Assembly (NCBI GenBank): GCA_002368665.1
Contig: DFEK01000006.1
Location: forward strand, 57,747 to 121,746
Reading direction: 5' to 3'
Origin: Lachnospiraceae bacterium UBA3804
Lineage (GTDB): Bacteria; Bacillota; Clostridia; Lachnospirales; Lachnospiraceae
Length of the DNA stretch: 64,000 bases
Positions 8,155 through 16,196 of the stretch are shown here, piece after piece. The position numbers and the translations under genes are program-made. Position 1 is the first letter of the stretch; each line of letters begins with the position of its first letter. The notes under the pieces were generated by a model. That model saw only the letters and a program-made list of their open reading frames with translations. It ran no database searches and was not told the DNA's origin.

Positions 8155-9402
8155 ATGAAACCCAGCAAAGAGCAGCTTCAGTTAATTGACAAACAGGTGA
8201 AACGCCTTGTGGCAGGTGATTCCTACTACGGCAAAATGTATCGTGAAATGGGCCTTACGGAAATCAATTCCGAAGAAGATTTCTATAAGATTCCCTTTTC
8301 TTCCAAGGAGGACTTAAGAAATGCATATCCTCTCGGCATCCAGGCCGTTCCGGACGAGGAGGTCGTACGTATCCATTCATCTTCGGGAACCACGGGCAAA
8401 CCGGTTATCATCCCTTACACCAAAAAGGATGTGGAAGACTGGGCCATCATGTTTGAGCGCTGCTACAGAATGGCAGGCATCACCAATAAAGACCGTATTC
8501 ATATTACACCGGGCTACGGCCTCTGGACGGCCGGCATCGGGTTTCAGGCCGGCTGTGAGCGTCTGGGAGCCATGGCAGTACCCATGGGCCCCGGTAATAC
8601 CGAGAAACAGATTCAGATGATGATCGATTTAAAGAGCACCGTTCTTTGCGCAACCTCTTCGTATGCGCTTCTTCTTTCCGAAGAGATCAACAGAAGGGGC
8701 ATCCGTGACCAGATCCATTTAACCAAGGGCGTGATCGGGTCCGAGAGATGGAGCGATAAAATGCGTCAGACCATTCATGACGGTCTTGGCATCGAACTGT
8801 TCGATATTTACGGATTAACCGAAATCTACGGCCCCGGTATCGGCATCAACTGCCCCGGAGAGCGTGCAATGCACTGCTTTGACGATTATCTTTACATTGA
8901 AATCATCGATCCGGTCACCGGTGAGAACGTTCCCGACGGTGAAGAAGGGGAGATCGTAATCACCACTTTGGTGAAAGAAGGAGCTCCGTTGCTTCGTTTC
9001 CGTACGCACGATATGTCCCGTATCGTTCCCGGAGAGTGCAAGTGCGGATGCAAATATCCGAGACTGGATGTTATCAAGGGAAGAAGCGACGATATGTTTA
9101 AGATCCACGGCGTAAACATGTTCCCGAGCCAGGTGGAGGAGATGCTTGCCAAGGTGGACGGTGCAACCAGCGAATACCGCGTTACCCTTGCACACGAAGA
9201 TGACAAAAACTGTGACGTCTTCTTGCTTACCGTCGAAGGAGAAGGAAGAGTCCGTTTCGAGGATATGGCGAAGAATATCGCATATGTATTTAAGACCTAT
9301 GTCGGCGTAACTCCGAGAGTTACGATCGTTCCCGTGGGAACACTGCCCCGAAGCGAGAAGAAGACCAAACGAGTTACGGATTACCGTAACCAGGAGGAGT
9401 AA
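8155..9402 (+). CDS. Arylacetate (phenylacetate-type) CoA ligase
   Basis: This is an ATP-dependent AMP-forming ligase of the PaaK family, 415 residues. Visible motifs are the P-loop SSSGTTGKPVIIPYT (about 80-94), the adenylate motif YGLTEIYGPG, the core KGRSDDMFKIHGVN, and the C-terminal lysine region RSEKKTKRV. It follows iorB by ten bases with AAGGAG. That pairing is frequent in anaerobes and suggests the substrate is indoleacetate, phenylacetate or 4-hydroxyphenylacetate. In the reverse IOR direction the ligase would feed arylacetyl-CoA into aromatic amino acid synthesis. The exact substrate cannot be read from sequence. Confidence 0.9.
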   Translation: MKPSKEQLQLIDKQVKRLVAGDSYYGKMYREMGLTEINSEEDFYKIPFSSKEDLRNAYPLGIQAVPDEEVVRIHSSSGTTGKPVIIPYTKKDVEDWAIMFERCYRMAGITNKDRIHITPGYGLWTAGIGFQAGCERLGAMAVPMGPGNTEKQIQMMIDLKSTVLCATSSYALLLSEEINRRGIRDQIHLTKGVIGSERWSDKMRQTIHDGLGIELFDIYGLTEIYGPGIGINCPGERAMHCFDDYLYIEIIDPVTGENVPDGEEGEIVITTLVKEGAPLLRFRTHDMSRIVPGECKCGCKYPRLDVIKGRSDDMFKIHGVNMFPSQVEEMLAKVDGATSEYRVTLAHEDDKNCDVFLLTVEGEGRVRFEDMAKNIAYVFKTYVGVTPRVTIVPVGTLPRSEKKTKRVTDYRNQEE

Positions 9403-9405
9403 AGC

Positions 9406-10104
9406 ATGCTTACGTTTATTCCCTATCTAGTGGTGGCGCTGGTCGCATACCTCATGGGAAGTTTTTCGACGTCCTACGTGGTTAGTAGGATTAAAAAAGT
9501 CGACTTAAAGAAAACGGCTACCCGTAACCTCGGTGCATCCAATACGACTGTGGTTTTGGGTTGGAAATTCGGACTTTTGGTAGGTGTGGTGGATATTGCA
9601 AAGGGCATTGGAGCAGTGCTCCTGACCCGTTTCTTCGCACCGGATCTTCCGGCAATCGCATATGTGGCTGCAACTAGCGTTACGCTCGGACATATTTTTC
9701 CGTTTTATTTAAAATTCCGTGGCGGAAAAGGATTTGCAACCTTTATCGGTTCCGTGGCGGGACTGTGCTTTCCGTTTGCGGTTGTGCTTGCGGTCGTTAT
9801 CATATCCCTTGCATTTATCACAAACTATCTGGTTGTCGGAACCTTTATCACTGCCCTGTCGGCGCCGTTATTCTTTTATTTCTGGCGTGATGACCTGGCA
9901 GGCGCGATCATTCTTGCGATCGCAAGTCTGGTGATCATTCTGAAGCACAGGGAGAATATTGTGCATATTAAGGACGGAACCGAAGGCAAAGTCAGAAACC
10001 TTTTCGGAAAAGGTCACAGAAAGAAAACCGAAGAAGCCATTAAAGAGCTGGACCGGATTCGTGAGGAAGAAGAGGCGGCAAAGAAGGCGCAGAATAGCAA
10101 TTAG
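9406..10104 (+). CDS. plsY: Glycerol-3-phosphate acyltransferase PlsY, divergent
   Basis: This integral membrane enzyme transfers acyl groups from acyl-phosphate to glycerol 3-phosphate in phospholipid synthesis. It has 232 residues and about five membrane helices. The family blocks are present: GSFSTSYVVSR, VDIAKG, LGHIFPFYLKFRGGKGFAT and LKHRENI. The canonical GSGNIGATN loop reads TRNLGASN, so this may be a second, divergent PlsY. A charged C-terminal tail rich in E/K (about 190-232) is an extension. It starts three bases after the ligase stop behind GGAGGAG, so it is part of the same transcript. Confidence 0.85.
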   Translation: MLTFIPYLVVALVAYLMGSFSTSYVVSRIKKVDLKKTATRNLGASNTTVVLGWKFGLLVGVVDIAKGIGAVLLTRFFAPDLPAIAYVAATSVTLGHIFPFYLKFRGGKGFATFIGSVAGLCFPFAVVLAVVIISLAFITNYLVVGTFITALSAPLFFYFWRDDLAGAIILAIASLVIILKHRENIVHIKDGTEGKVRNLFGKGHRKKTEEAIKELDRIREEEEAAKKAQNSN

Positions 10105-10128
10105 ATTCAAGTCGGAAAGAGGCATGTT

Positions 10129-11811
10129 TTGAGCGAAGAAAAGAATACCAACAATACCACAGATACGGAGAATACGGATAATTCAAAGAAGCCTGCAAAG
10201 AAATTCGACCCGAAGGTGATCCGTATGATAATCTATATCGCAGCGGTCATTCTGCTGATGACGGCCGTTGTGGTTGTTTTCATTATTTCGCAGAAAAAGA
10301 AGAATACAAAAACACCCCAGGTTGTTTCCGAAGTGATACGCTCATCCGAGGAATTCTCCGAAGAAGTGAAAGAAACCTCCGAAACGGAGCCTCAGAGCGA
10401 AGTGAAATCCGAAGAAGTTTCCGAAGAAGCTTCCGAACAGACGACGGAAGTTGCCGAGGAAGAAAAAACCGGCAAAACACCTCTTGAACTGCACGGGGCA
10501 CTTGCCGTTTCGGGCAATCATATCGTGGATGAGAACGGAAAAGCATTCCAGATCTGCGGTGTCAGCACACATGGTCTCGGCTGGTTTCCTCAGTACGTAA
10601 ACCAGGATGCCGTTTATTCGCTCCGCGATGATTTCGGAGCCAATACCCTTCGTCTTGCAATGTATACCGCAGAGGGAGAGGGATACTGTACCGGCGGTAA
10701 CAAAGACAATTTAAAGAAACTGGTAACCAACGGTGTGGATTACTGCACCAATGCGGGTATGTATGCCATCATCGACTGGCATATCCTGCATGACCTTGAT
10801 CCGAATGTATACAAGGACGAGGCCAAGGCATTCTTTGCGGAAATGTCAAAGAAATATGCACAGAACAAAAACGTGATTTACGAAATCTGCAACGAGCCGA
10901 ACGGAGGAACGAGCTGGGCAAGTGTAAAATCGTATGCCGAGGAGATCATTCCCGTGATTCGCGCAAATGCGCCCGATGCGATTATCATAGTTGGAACACC
11001 CACCTGGTCCCAGGATGTGGACGTTGCCATCAAGGATCCGATTAAAAACCAGAAAAATATCGTATATGCTGTTCATTTCTATGCGGATACACATAAGGAC
11101 AATATCCGGAACAAGGTAAAGACCGCTGAGGATGCGGGATTCCCTGTGCTGATCTCCGAGTTTTCCATCTGTGATGCATCCGGTAACGGAAACAATAATG
11201 TTTCCGAGGCCAATACCTGGATTAAACTGCTGGATCAGTACGGTATCGGATTCGTGGCATGGAATTTATCCAACAAAAACGAATCCTCATCGCTGATTTC
11301 CGCCTCCTGCAACAAAACGGCCGGCTGGAGTTACGAGGAGTTGTCCGAATCCGGCAAATGGCTGGTATCGGTCTTTAATACGCATTCCGACCAGGGATCC
11401 AATTTAGGCAAGGGCAAGGCTCCCAGTGTAAAAGCGCAGGGCAGCACTACCGACGGCGGAAACAATCCGCAGGGCCCTACGGTTAAAGTCAGCGCGAACG
11501 GAAATCTTTCCGTTTCCGTATCCGCAGACAATACCTGGAACGAAAGCGGTGCGGTCTGCACGCAGCTTTCCGTTAAGATTACGAACAGCGGAACGACAAA
11601 TCGGGATACCTGGACCGTGAAACTGGATATGGGCACCTCTCCGAGTGTGGATAATATCTGGGGAGGAAAGTCTTCCGTATCCGGAAATGTGATTACGATT
11701 ACCCCCGAATCCTACAATTCAACGGTTGCTTCCGGAGCAACGGTTTCGGATGTCGGACTTATTGTTAAGACGGCCGGAGCGGTAACCGGAATTTCAGCCA
11801 CGGTAGAGTAG
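10129..11811 (+). CDS. Membrane-anchored GH5 endoglucanase with C-terminal cellulose-binding module
   Basis: It is predicted to hydrolyse beta-1,4-glucan outside the cell. Its 560 residues comprise a short cytosolic segment, one membrane helix (about 33-53) and an S/E/T-rich linker (about 60-115). The GH5 catalytic domain follows, with general acid Glu256 (ICNEPNGG), HFYADTH and nucleophile Glu344 (LISEFSI). A linker and then a CBM2-like beta domain (about 450-560, with WTVKL and IWGGKS) complete it. The start is TTG at 10129 with AGAGG six bases before it. The ATG at 10124 meets a stop at once. With no signal peptidase site or sorting signal seen, it probably stays tethered as a type II membrane protein. 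Confidence 0.9.
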   Translation: MSEEKNTNNTTDTENTDNSKKPAKKFDPKVIRMIIYIAAVILLMTAVVVVFIISQKKKNTKTPQVVSEVIRSSEEFSEEVKETSETEPQSEVKSEEVSEEASEQTTEVAEEEKTGKTPLELHGALAVSGNHIVDENGKAFQICGVSTHGLGWFPQYVNQDAVYSLRDDFGANTLRLAMYTAEGEGYCTGGNKDNLKKLVTNGVDYCTNAGMYAIIDWHILHDLDPNVYKDEAKAFFAEMSKKYAQNKNVIYEICNEPNGGTSWASVKSYAEEIIPVIRANAPDAIIIVGTPTWSQDVDVAIKDPIKNQKNIVYAVHFYADTHKDNIRNKVKTAEDAGFPVLISEFSICDASGNGNNNVSEANTWIKLLDQYGIGFVAWNLSNKNESSSLISASCNKTAGWSYEELSESGKWLVSVFNTHSDQGSNLGKGKAPSVKAQGSTTDGGNNPQGPTVKVSANGNLSVSVSADNTWNESGAVCTQLSVKITNSGTTNRDTWTVKLDMGTSPSVDNIWGGKSSVSGNVITITPESYNSTVASGATVSDVGLIVKTAGAVTGISATVE

Positions 11812-11911
11812 AAAATATTAAAACATGATTTAATAAGTGTAACAAATGCTTAAGCAGCACCAAATATCAATACTCATTGACCTACAAAGTCAAGAAAAAA
11901 GGAGGACGAAA

Positions 11912-12922
11912 ATGAAGATTTTAGTCAGCGGAGGAACCGGTTATATCGGTTCGCATACCTGCGTCGAGCTGATCAATGCAGGTCACGAGGTAGTCATTTT
12001 TGATAACCTTTACAATTCCAAAGAAGAGGCGTTGGACAAAATTGAAAAGATCACAAATGTCCGGCCGAAATTTTATAAAGCAGACATGACGGTGAAGGAA
12101 GAGCTTCGTCCGATCTTCGAAGAAAACAAATTTGATTCGGTGATCCATTTCGCAGGTCTGAAGGCCGTGGGTGAGTCCGTGGCCAAGCCGCTTATGTATT
12201 ATGAGAACAATCTAAGCGGAACCTTCAACCTTCTGGAGATGATGAAGGAGTACGGATGCAAAAGCATCATCTTTTCTTCTTCCGCAACAGTTTACGGCGT
12301 ACCCAAGAGTGTGCCGATTACCGAGGATTTTCCTCTGGGCGCAACCAATCCGTACGGTAGGACCAAGTTAATGCTCGAGGAGATTTTAACGGACCTTACC
12401 GTATCCGATCCGGACTGGAGCGTGGTACTGCTTCGCTACTTTAACCCCATCGGAGCACATGAGAGTGGTTTGATCGGCGAATCTCCGAACGGAATTCCGA
12501 ACAATCTGATGCCTTATATCATGCAGGTGGCTGTCGGTAAGCTTCCGGAGCTTGGTGTTTTCGGAAATGATTACGATACACCCGACGGAACCGGCGTCAG
12601 GGATTATATTCATGTAAGCGACCTTGCGCTCGGCCATGTGGCAGCTCTTCCGAAGGCAACGGGTGAGAAAGGTGTGCATATCTACAACCTGGGAACCGGA
12701 AAGGGATATTCCGTTCTGGATATCGTAAAAGCATTTGAGGCGGCCAACGGCGTCAAAGTGCCGTACCGGATTAAGCCCCGCCGCCCGGGTGATGTTGCCC
12801 AGTGTTATGCAAATCCGGCCAAAGCCAAAGCGGAACTCGGCTGGGAAGCGAAATTTGATCTGGAAAGAATGTGTAAGGATTCCTGGCGTTTTATCTGCAA
12901 GGAAACCGGACGACAGATGTAG
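11912..12922 (+). CDS. galE: UDP-glucose 4-epimerase
   Basis: It interconverts UDP-glucose and UDP-galactose with bound NAD. The 336-residue extended SDR has the Rossmann motif GGTGYIGSHT (residues 7-16), the catalytic Ser in SSSATVYG and the YxxxK pair in YGRTK. The PxxxxNPYG context is typical of GalE. The ATG at 11912 is set by AAGGAGG. The open frame extends 22 codons upstream without a ribosome site. The preceding ~100 bases are A+T-rich with a small inverted repeat (TTGAC/GTCAA), perhaps its own promoter region. Confidence 0.95.
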   Translation: MKILVSGGTGYIGSHTCVELINAGHEVVIFDNLYNSKEEALDKIEKITNVRPKFYKADMTVKEELRPIFEENKFDSVIHFAGLKAVGESVAKPLMYYENNLSGTFNLLEMMKEYGCKSIIFSSSATVYGVPKSVPITEDFPLGATNPYGRTKLMLEEILTDLTVSDPDWSVVLLRYFNPIGAHESGLIGESPNGIPNNLMPYIMQVAVGKLPELGVFGNDYDTPDGTGVRDYIHVSDLALGHVAALPKATGEKGVHIYNLGTGKGYSVLDIVKAFEAANGVKVPYRIKPRRPGDVAQCYANPAKAKAELGWEAKFDLERMCKDSWRFICKETGRQM

Positions 12923-12978
12923 GATATTAAAAGGAATGGAAATGCCGAAACGGCAGTAAGAAGGGGGAAAACCGGATT

Positions 12979-13698
12979 ATGGATAACGGATTTGATCAGA
13001 TGAACAATATGCAGCAGCCTTACATGCAGAATAATGTAGGTCAGCCAGGGCAGCCTTTCATGCAGCAGACGGGAGTGCCCTATGCGGCTCAGTCCGGTTA
13101 CACGGGACAGCCCGGTTACATGGATCAGCCCGGTTACATGGATCAGTCCGGGTATATGGACCAGACCGGCTATATGGGTCAGTCCGGATACATGCAGCCC
13201 GGATATGCGCAGCCGAATCCGTATGAGTATTCACAGCCGGTTCAGCCCGGTTTTACGGTACCTACCTATGCATTCCAAAACGGTCCGGCTAGGTATCCGC
13301 AGTATGATACCACAAACGGCAAAAGATGCACGGCAATGGAAGTCGTGGGCCTGGTTCTGGCGATTGTTTCGGTTACTTTATGCCTGATTACACTCATTTT
13401 CGGATTCGCTAGCATCGGTGCGGCAAGCTCTTATAACCGTCACAGGGCACGTACATATACGACGTATTCATCCTATACCTACACAGAAGATATTGAGATC
13501 ATCACCGTAGGTATTGTGCTTGGCATCATCAATGTGGCATGCGCGATTACAGCCATCGTTTTAAGAGGCCTTGTATACCACAAAGCGGATGTGATTACAG
13601 GTAAAATCAAAGCCGCATTCGGTATGGCCATTCCATCGCTGGCAATCAGTGCGCTGGGGCTTTTATTTAGCGTCATTTCCGTCTTTTCAATCATGTAA
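12979..13698 (+). CDS. Membrane protein with Q-x-G-Y-M-D repeats, DUF4190-like
   Basis: The function is unknown. The 239 residues fall into two parts. The N-terminal ~105 residues are hydrophilic and rich in Q, G, Y, P and M, with six-residue repeats from about residue 38. The C-terminal part has four hydrophobic helices beginning at TAMEVVGLVLAIVSV, and resembles the small DUF4190-type membrane domain. There is no signal peptide, so the repeat tail is probably cytosolic. It is paralogous to the gene at 14449 (shared MDNGF-QM start, LRG-V--ADEIT-KIKA-FG region) and more loosely to the gene between them. The ribosome site AAGGGGG lies ten bases upstream. Confidence 0.8.
   Translation: MDNGFDQMNNMQQPYMQNNVGQPGQPFMQQTGVPYAAQSGYTGQPGYMDQPGYMDQSGYMDQTGYMGQSGYMQPGYAQPNPYEYSQPVQPGFTVPTYAFQNGPARYPQYDTTNGKRCTAMEVVGLVLAIVSVTLCLITLIFGFASIGAASSYNRHRARTYTTYSSYTYTEDIEIITVGIVLGIINVACAITAIVLRGLVYHKADVITGKIKAAFGMAIPSLAISALGLLFSVISVFSIM
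13090..13206 (+). repeat. 18-bp coding tandem repeat (Q-[SPT]-G-Y-M-D)
   Basis: About six and a half in-frame copies of an 18-base unit, CAG-YCC-GGT-TAC-ATG-GAT-like, encode QPGYMD variants. Synonymous differences between copies (GGT/GGG/GGC, TAC/TAT) show it is not a very recent expansion. Such arrays can change copy number by slippage or recombination. Confidence 0.85.
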
Positions 13699-13770
13699 GA
13701 CGGCACGTTTGATTTTTCGTATAATAGGTGCTAAAGTACAGGTAGTTCATGTACTTATAAGGAGCAGTTT

Positions 13771-14370
13771 ATGGACGGCATGCAGACGAATTATACAGAG
13801 CCGGAGCCACAGCAGTACCCGGATTCGCAGTACAGTGTACCGCAGTATTCCTATCCGGATCAGCAGTACGGTGTACCGCAGTATTCCTATCCGGAACAGC
13901 AGTATAATGTACCGCAGTATTCCTCTGTGCAGTACGGATACTACCCGGAATATTACGAGGGAATGCCAAACGGCGGACGCCGGATGGGACTGGAAATCAC
14001 GGGATTGATCTTAGGTGTAACATCGTCGGTTTTTGCGACGATTGCCTTGATTAATTTCTTCGTCGTGATTCATCACGTCGTCGAAGCCGTGCAGGATTTG
14101 TTCAGCGTCTTTTTCAATTTCCGGAGCACACTGGAAAGCATACTTGCGATACCGGTTCTTTCGGGAATTGCCGTTGCATTTGCGATTCCCGCTTTTTGCA
14201 TGAAAGCAGCGGTAAAACGCAAAGCCGAAACACATACTCCGATGATCAATATCGGCTTCGGAACGGCACTGGCCGGATGCATCATCGGCGCTTTGTGTCT
14301 TGGGGTATCGATAGGTGTGTATATCTATCTGCGCCGGACTTTTATGGATTTATTATATTTCAGGTTTTAG
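13771..14370 (+). CDS. Membrane protein with P-Q-Y-S-Y-P repeats, related to its neighbours
   Basis: The function is unknown. It has 199 residues. About 70 N-terminal residues are rich in Y, Q and P with a 12-residue repeat (PQYSYPDQQYGV type, three copies). Three or four hydrophobic segments follow, starting at GLEITGLILGVTSS, which lines up with the same position of the two flanking genes. It has its own ribosome site (AAGGAG, ten bases before the ATG) and a TATAAT (13720-13725) without a clear -35 upstream. The antisense frame across the repeat is an artefact of repeat composition. Confidence 0.8.
   Translation: MDGMQTNYTEPEPQQYPDSQYSVPQYSYPDQQYGVPQYSYPEQQYNVPQYSSVQYGYYPEYYEGMPNGGRRMGLEITGLILGVTSSVFATIALINFFVVIHHVVEAVQDLFSVFFNFRSTLESILAIPVLSGIAVAFAIPAFCMKAAVKRKAETHTPMINIGFGTALAGCIIGALCLGVSIGVYIYLRRTFMDLLYFRF
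13815..13925 (+). repeat. 36-bp coding tandem repeat (P-Q-Y-S-Y-P-D-Q-Q-Y-G-V)
   Basis: Three near-identical in-frame copies of a 36-base unit (TATCCGGATCAGCAGTAC plus GGTGTACCGCAGTATTCC) occur in the N-terminal coding part. The last copy is partly degenerate. The unit differs from the 18-base repeat of the upstream paralogue, so the repeats arose independently. Confidence 0.8.
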
Positions 14371-14448
14371 GTTGTTCTTCCGGTTTTTCGGAATATGAAT
14401 AAAAAGTGAAACATTTAAGTGAATTGTTTTATGGAGGATGGATTAATT

Positions 14449-15093
14449 ATGGACAATGGATTTAATCAGATGGACAATGGGTTTAATCAGATGAACAATG
14501 CACCGGTTCAGCCCGATCCCAACGCAGTGGCACAGACGAATTTCGCACAGCTGGATCCCAATGCGATGGCACAGACAAATTTCGCACAGCCGGACTATAA
14601 CGCACAGCCGCAGTTGGGTTATGCACAGACAACCTTCGATCCTACGGCCAACCAGACCGCTTACGGATGGAACAATGTCCCGGTAAATCAGTTTGTTCCT
14701 TCCGAACAGACGGGACCGAGAAAATGCCCCGGTAAAGAGATTACCGGTATGGTTTTCGGCATTTCCTCACTGCTTATGGGGCTGATCACCCTGTTTCTTG
14801 GATTTGTCTCCCTTGCAGTGGGAGCAGCCTTCGGAAGACATTCCGTATACAGCTATGGCAGAGCTGCCATGACGGGGGCTTCCGCCCAGGTATATATTTA
14901 CGGAATCGTTTACGGTCTTATGGGAATTGCCTTTGCTGTCGTGGCCATGGTTCTGCGCGGTAAGGTTATGGCAGAGGCAGACGAAATCACCGTTAAAATC
15001 AAAGCCGGCTTCGGTCTGGCCATTGCCGGAATCATTACGAGCGGCCTCGGTTTGTTCTTAACCATCATCGGTATCATCGTGATGAATGCGTAA
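14449..15093 (+). CDS. Membrane protein with N-A-x-A-Q-T-N-F-A-Q repeats, DUF4190-like
   Basis: The function is unknown. It has 214 residues and is a paralogue of the gene at 12979. The disordered N-terminal ~90 residues are rich in N, Q, P and A, with two copies of a 13-residue repeat (QLDPNAMAQTNFA). Four membrane helices begin at GKEITGMVFGISSLL. ATG 14449 is chosen because it gives the same MDNGFNQM start as the paralogue. GGAGG lies 11 bases before it, and in-frame GTG 14419 and ATG 14431 are alternatives. A strong terminator follows. Confidence 0.8.
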   Translation: MDNGFNQMDNGFNQMNNAPVQPDPNAVAQTNFAQLDPNAMAQTNFAQPDYNAQPQLGYAQTTFDPTANQTAYGWNNVPVNQFVPSEQTGPRKCPGKEITGMVFGISSLLMGLITLFLGFVSLAVGAAFGRHSVYSYGRAAMTGASAQVYIYGIVYGLMGIAFAVVAMVLRGKVMAEADEITVKIKAGFGLAIAGIITSGLGLFLTIIGIIVMNA

Positions 15094-15115
15094 TTCACAT
15101 CTTTACAGACACCTG

Positions 15116-15144
15116 CAGCGGCGCGATTTTCGTGCCGCTGTTTT
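15116..15144 (+). terminator. Intrinsic terminator
   Basis: CAGCGGC (15116-15122) pairs with GCCGCTG (15134-15140), extended inward by G-T, C-G and G-C pairs around an ATTTT loop, and is followed by TTTT. It sits 23 bases after the stop of the gene at 14449. It insulates the upstream genes from the sigma/secretion region. Confidence 0.8.
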
Positions 15145-15169
15145 GCAATAAAAAATTTTTAAAAATTTT

Positions 15170-15199
15170 TGCAACTTTTTTGAAACCATAGGGGTGTTA
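15170..15199 (+). promoter_or_regulatory. ECF-type promoter motif, site A
   Basis: TGCAACTTTT (from 15170) is followed 21 bases after its first T by GGGGTGTTA (15191-15199). The same two blocks at identical spacing occur at 16691, 27258 and 34751. The AAC core and ~15-base gap fit an ECF sigma promoter. It precedes the 66-residue gene and, without a strong terminator between, could read into the sigma gene, giving autoregulation (inference). Confidence 0.65.
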
Positions 15200-15283
15200 A
15201 GGGTAGAAACGGTATGTTCCCCCAAATCAAAATGCCGGCAAAAGTCTTGATTTGCGGGGAAAGAAAGACCCGGGAGGTTAGTC

Positions 15284-15484
15284 ATGGATGACGCGAGAAT
15301 TTCTGAATTGTTAAAAGCGGCTGCGGCAGAGCCCAAGGCTCCGCAGCGACTGGTGGAAAGAACCTGTTGGAAGGCGAGAGTGGCCGAGGAGAGGCTTGCC
15401 AAACAGGCGCCCGCAAAGAAGGCAAATGCGCCCAAAGAGCCTTCTGCCGAGAAGGCAAAGGGACCACAGGGACCGAAAATGTAA
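15284..15484 (+). CDS. Small basic/alanine-rich protein upstream of the sigma factor
   Basis: The product is 66 residues and not recognised. It has an amphipathic helical N-terminal part (ISELLKAAAAEPKAPQRLVE) with a single Cys/Trp pair near residue 30. The tail is rich in K, A and P and looks disordered. There is no signal peptide or membrane segment. The ribosome site GGGAGG lies seven bases before the ATG, which supports translation. The gene lies between motif site A and the ECF sigma gene. That makes it a candidate regulator of the sigma factor, though no known anti-sigma fold is visible. It may instead be only a small helical protein. Confidence 0.6.
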   Translation: MDDARISELLKAAAAEPKAPQRLVERTCWKARVAEERLAKQAPAKKANAPKEPSAEKAKGPQGPKM

Positions 15485-15522
15485 TTTTTTACGAAAATAA
15501 GCATTAAATAGTTAAGGAAAAC

Positions 15523-15551
15523 TTTATTTTTTGTTCGGTTTTGTGTATAAT
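15523..15551 (+). promoter_or_regulatory. Possible housekeeping promoter of the sigma gene
   Basis: TATAAT at 15546-15551 has a weak -35 (TTTATT, 15523-15528) at a 17-base spacer. The predicted start near 15558 would give a ~90-base leader to the sigma gene. It would provide basal expression independent of site A. Confidence 0.45.
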
Positions 15552-15648
15552 CCATAGTGTATACGTGGGTGTTTATGCCCTTTTTGCGTACAAGCAGAGT
15601 CCGAAGCGGTGAAATTCCGCAAAAGAAAGGCAGAGGATCGAAACTTTA

Positions 15649-16128
15649 ATGGACGCCGAAACCGTGGTAAAAACCTATAGTGACATGATCTATCGCATTG
15701 CCATGCGATATGTTGCGAAACCGGAGGATGCACAAGACGTTTACTCCGAGGTTTTCTTAAACTACTTTCGAAGACCCAGAGAATTCGAGAGTGAAGAGCA
15801 CAGGAAGGCCTGGCTCATTAAGGTAACCATCAACTGCGCAAAGGATTTGCTTGGCAAAAGGATGAACTTTGAGGATATTGAGGAAGTCCAGGTTGCGGAT
15901 CCCAAATCCGGAGTGTCAACGGAGGAACTTCTGGATCTTCGTAAAGCGTTGGCCGAGTTGAAAGACGATTACCGAGAAGTGATCAGTCTGTTCTACCTGG
16001 ATGACGTTCCGGTCAAGGATATCGCCACCATTACGGGACGGCCGGAGAATACCGTCAAGTCCATGTTACACAGAGGCCGCGAAATGCTTCGTGAGAAGTT
16101 GGAAGCAGCAGACAAATCAGTAAAATAA
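15649..16128 (+). CDS. ECF RNA polymerase sigma factor
   Basis: This is an alternative sigma factor of 159 residues, the usual ECF size. Region 2 is visible as YSDMIYRIAMRY, then EDAQDVYSEVFLNYF, then KAWLIKVTINCAKDLL (about 10-65). Region 4 is DYREVISLFYLDDVPVKDIA with the recognition helix around NTVKSMLHRGREML (about 105-150). No classical zinc anti-sigma gene follows. The next gene, 68 bases on, is a pilin. The ATG has AGAGG 12 bases upstream, a long spacing that implies modest translation. The repeated motif at sites A-D is its most likely target (inference from position). Confidence 0.9.
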   Translation: MDAETVVKTYSDMIYRIAMRYVAKPEDAQDVYSEVFLNYFRRPREFESEEHRKAWLIKVTINCAKDLLGKRMNFEDIEEVQVADPKSGVSTEELLDLRKALAELKDDYREVISLFYLDDVPVKDIATITGRPENTVKSMLHRGREMLREKLEAADKSVK

Positions 16129-16196
16129 TAAAGACAATACAAATAATTTCGCCTCGGTTGATCTTGCCGGACGGAAAAGCAATGGAGGGAAAAACA

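Noticed and set aside
13090..13925. Repeat clusters that could be mistaken for a CRISPR array
   Set aside because: The 18- and 36-base units are in frame, adjacent without spacers, and encode protein repeats in two clear genes.
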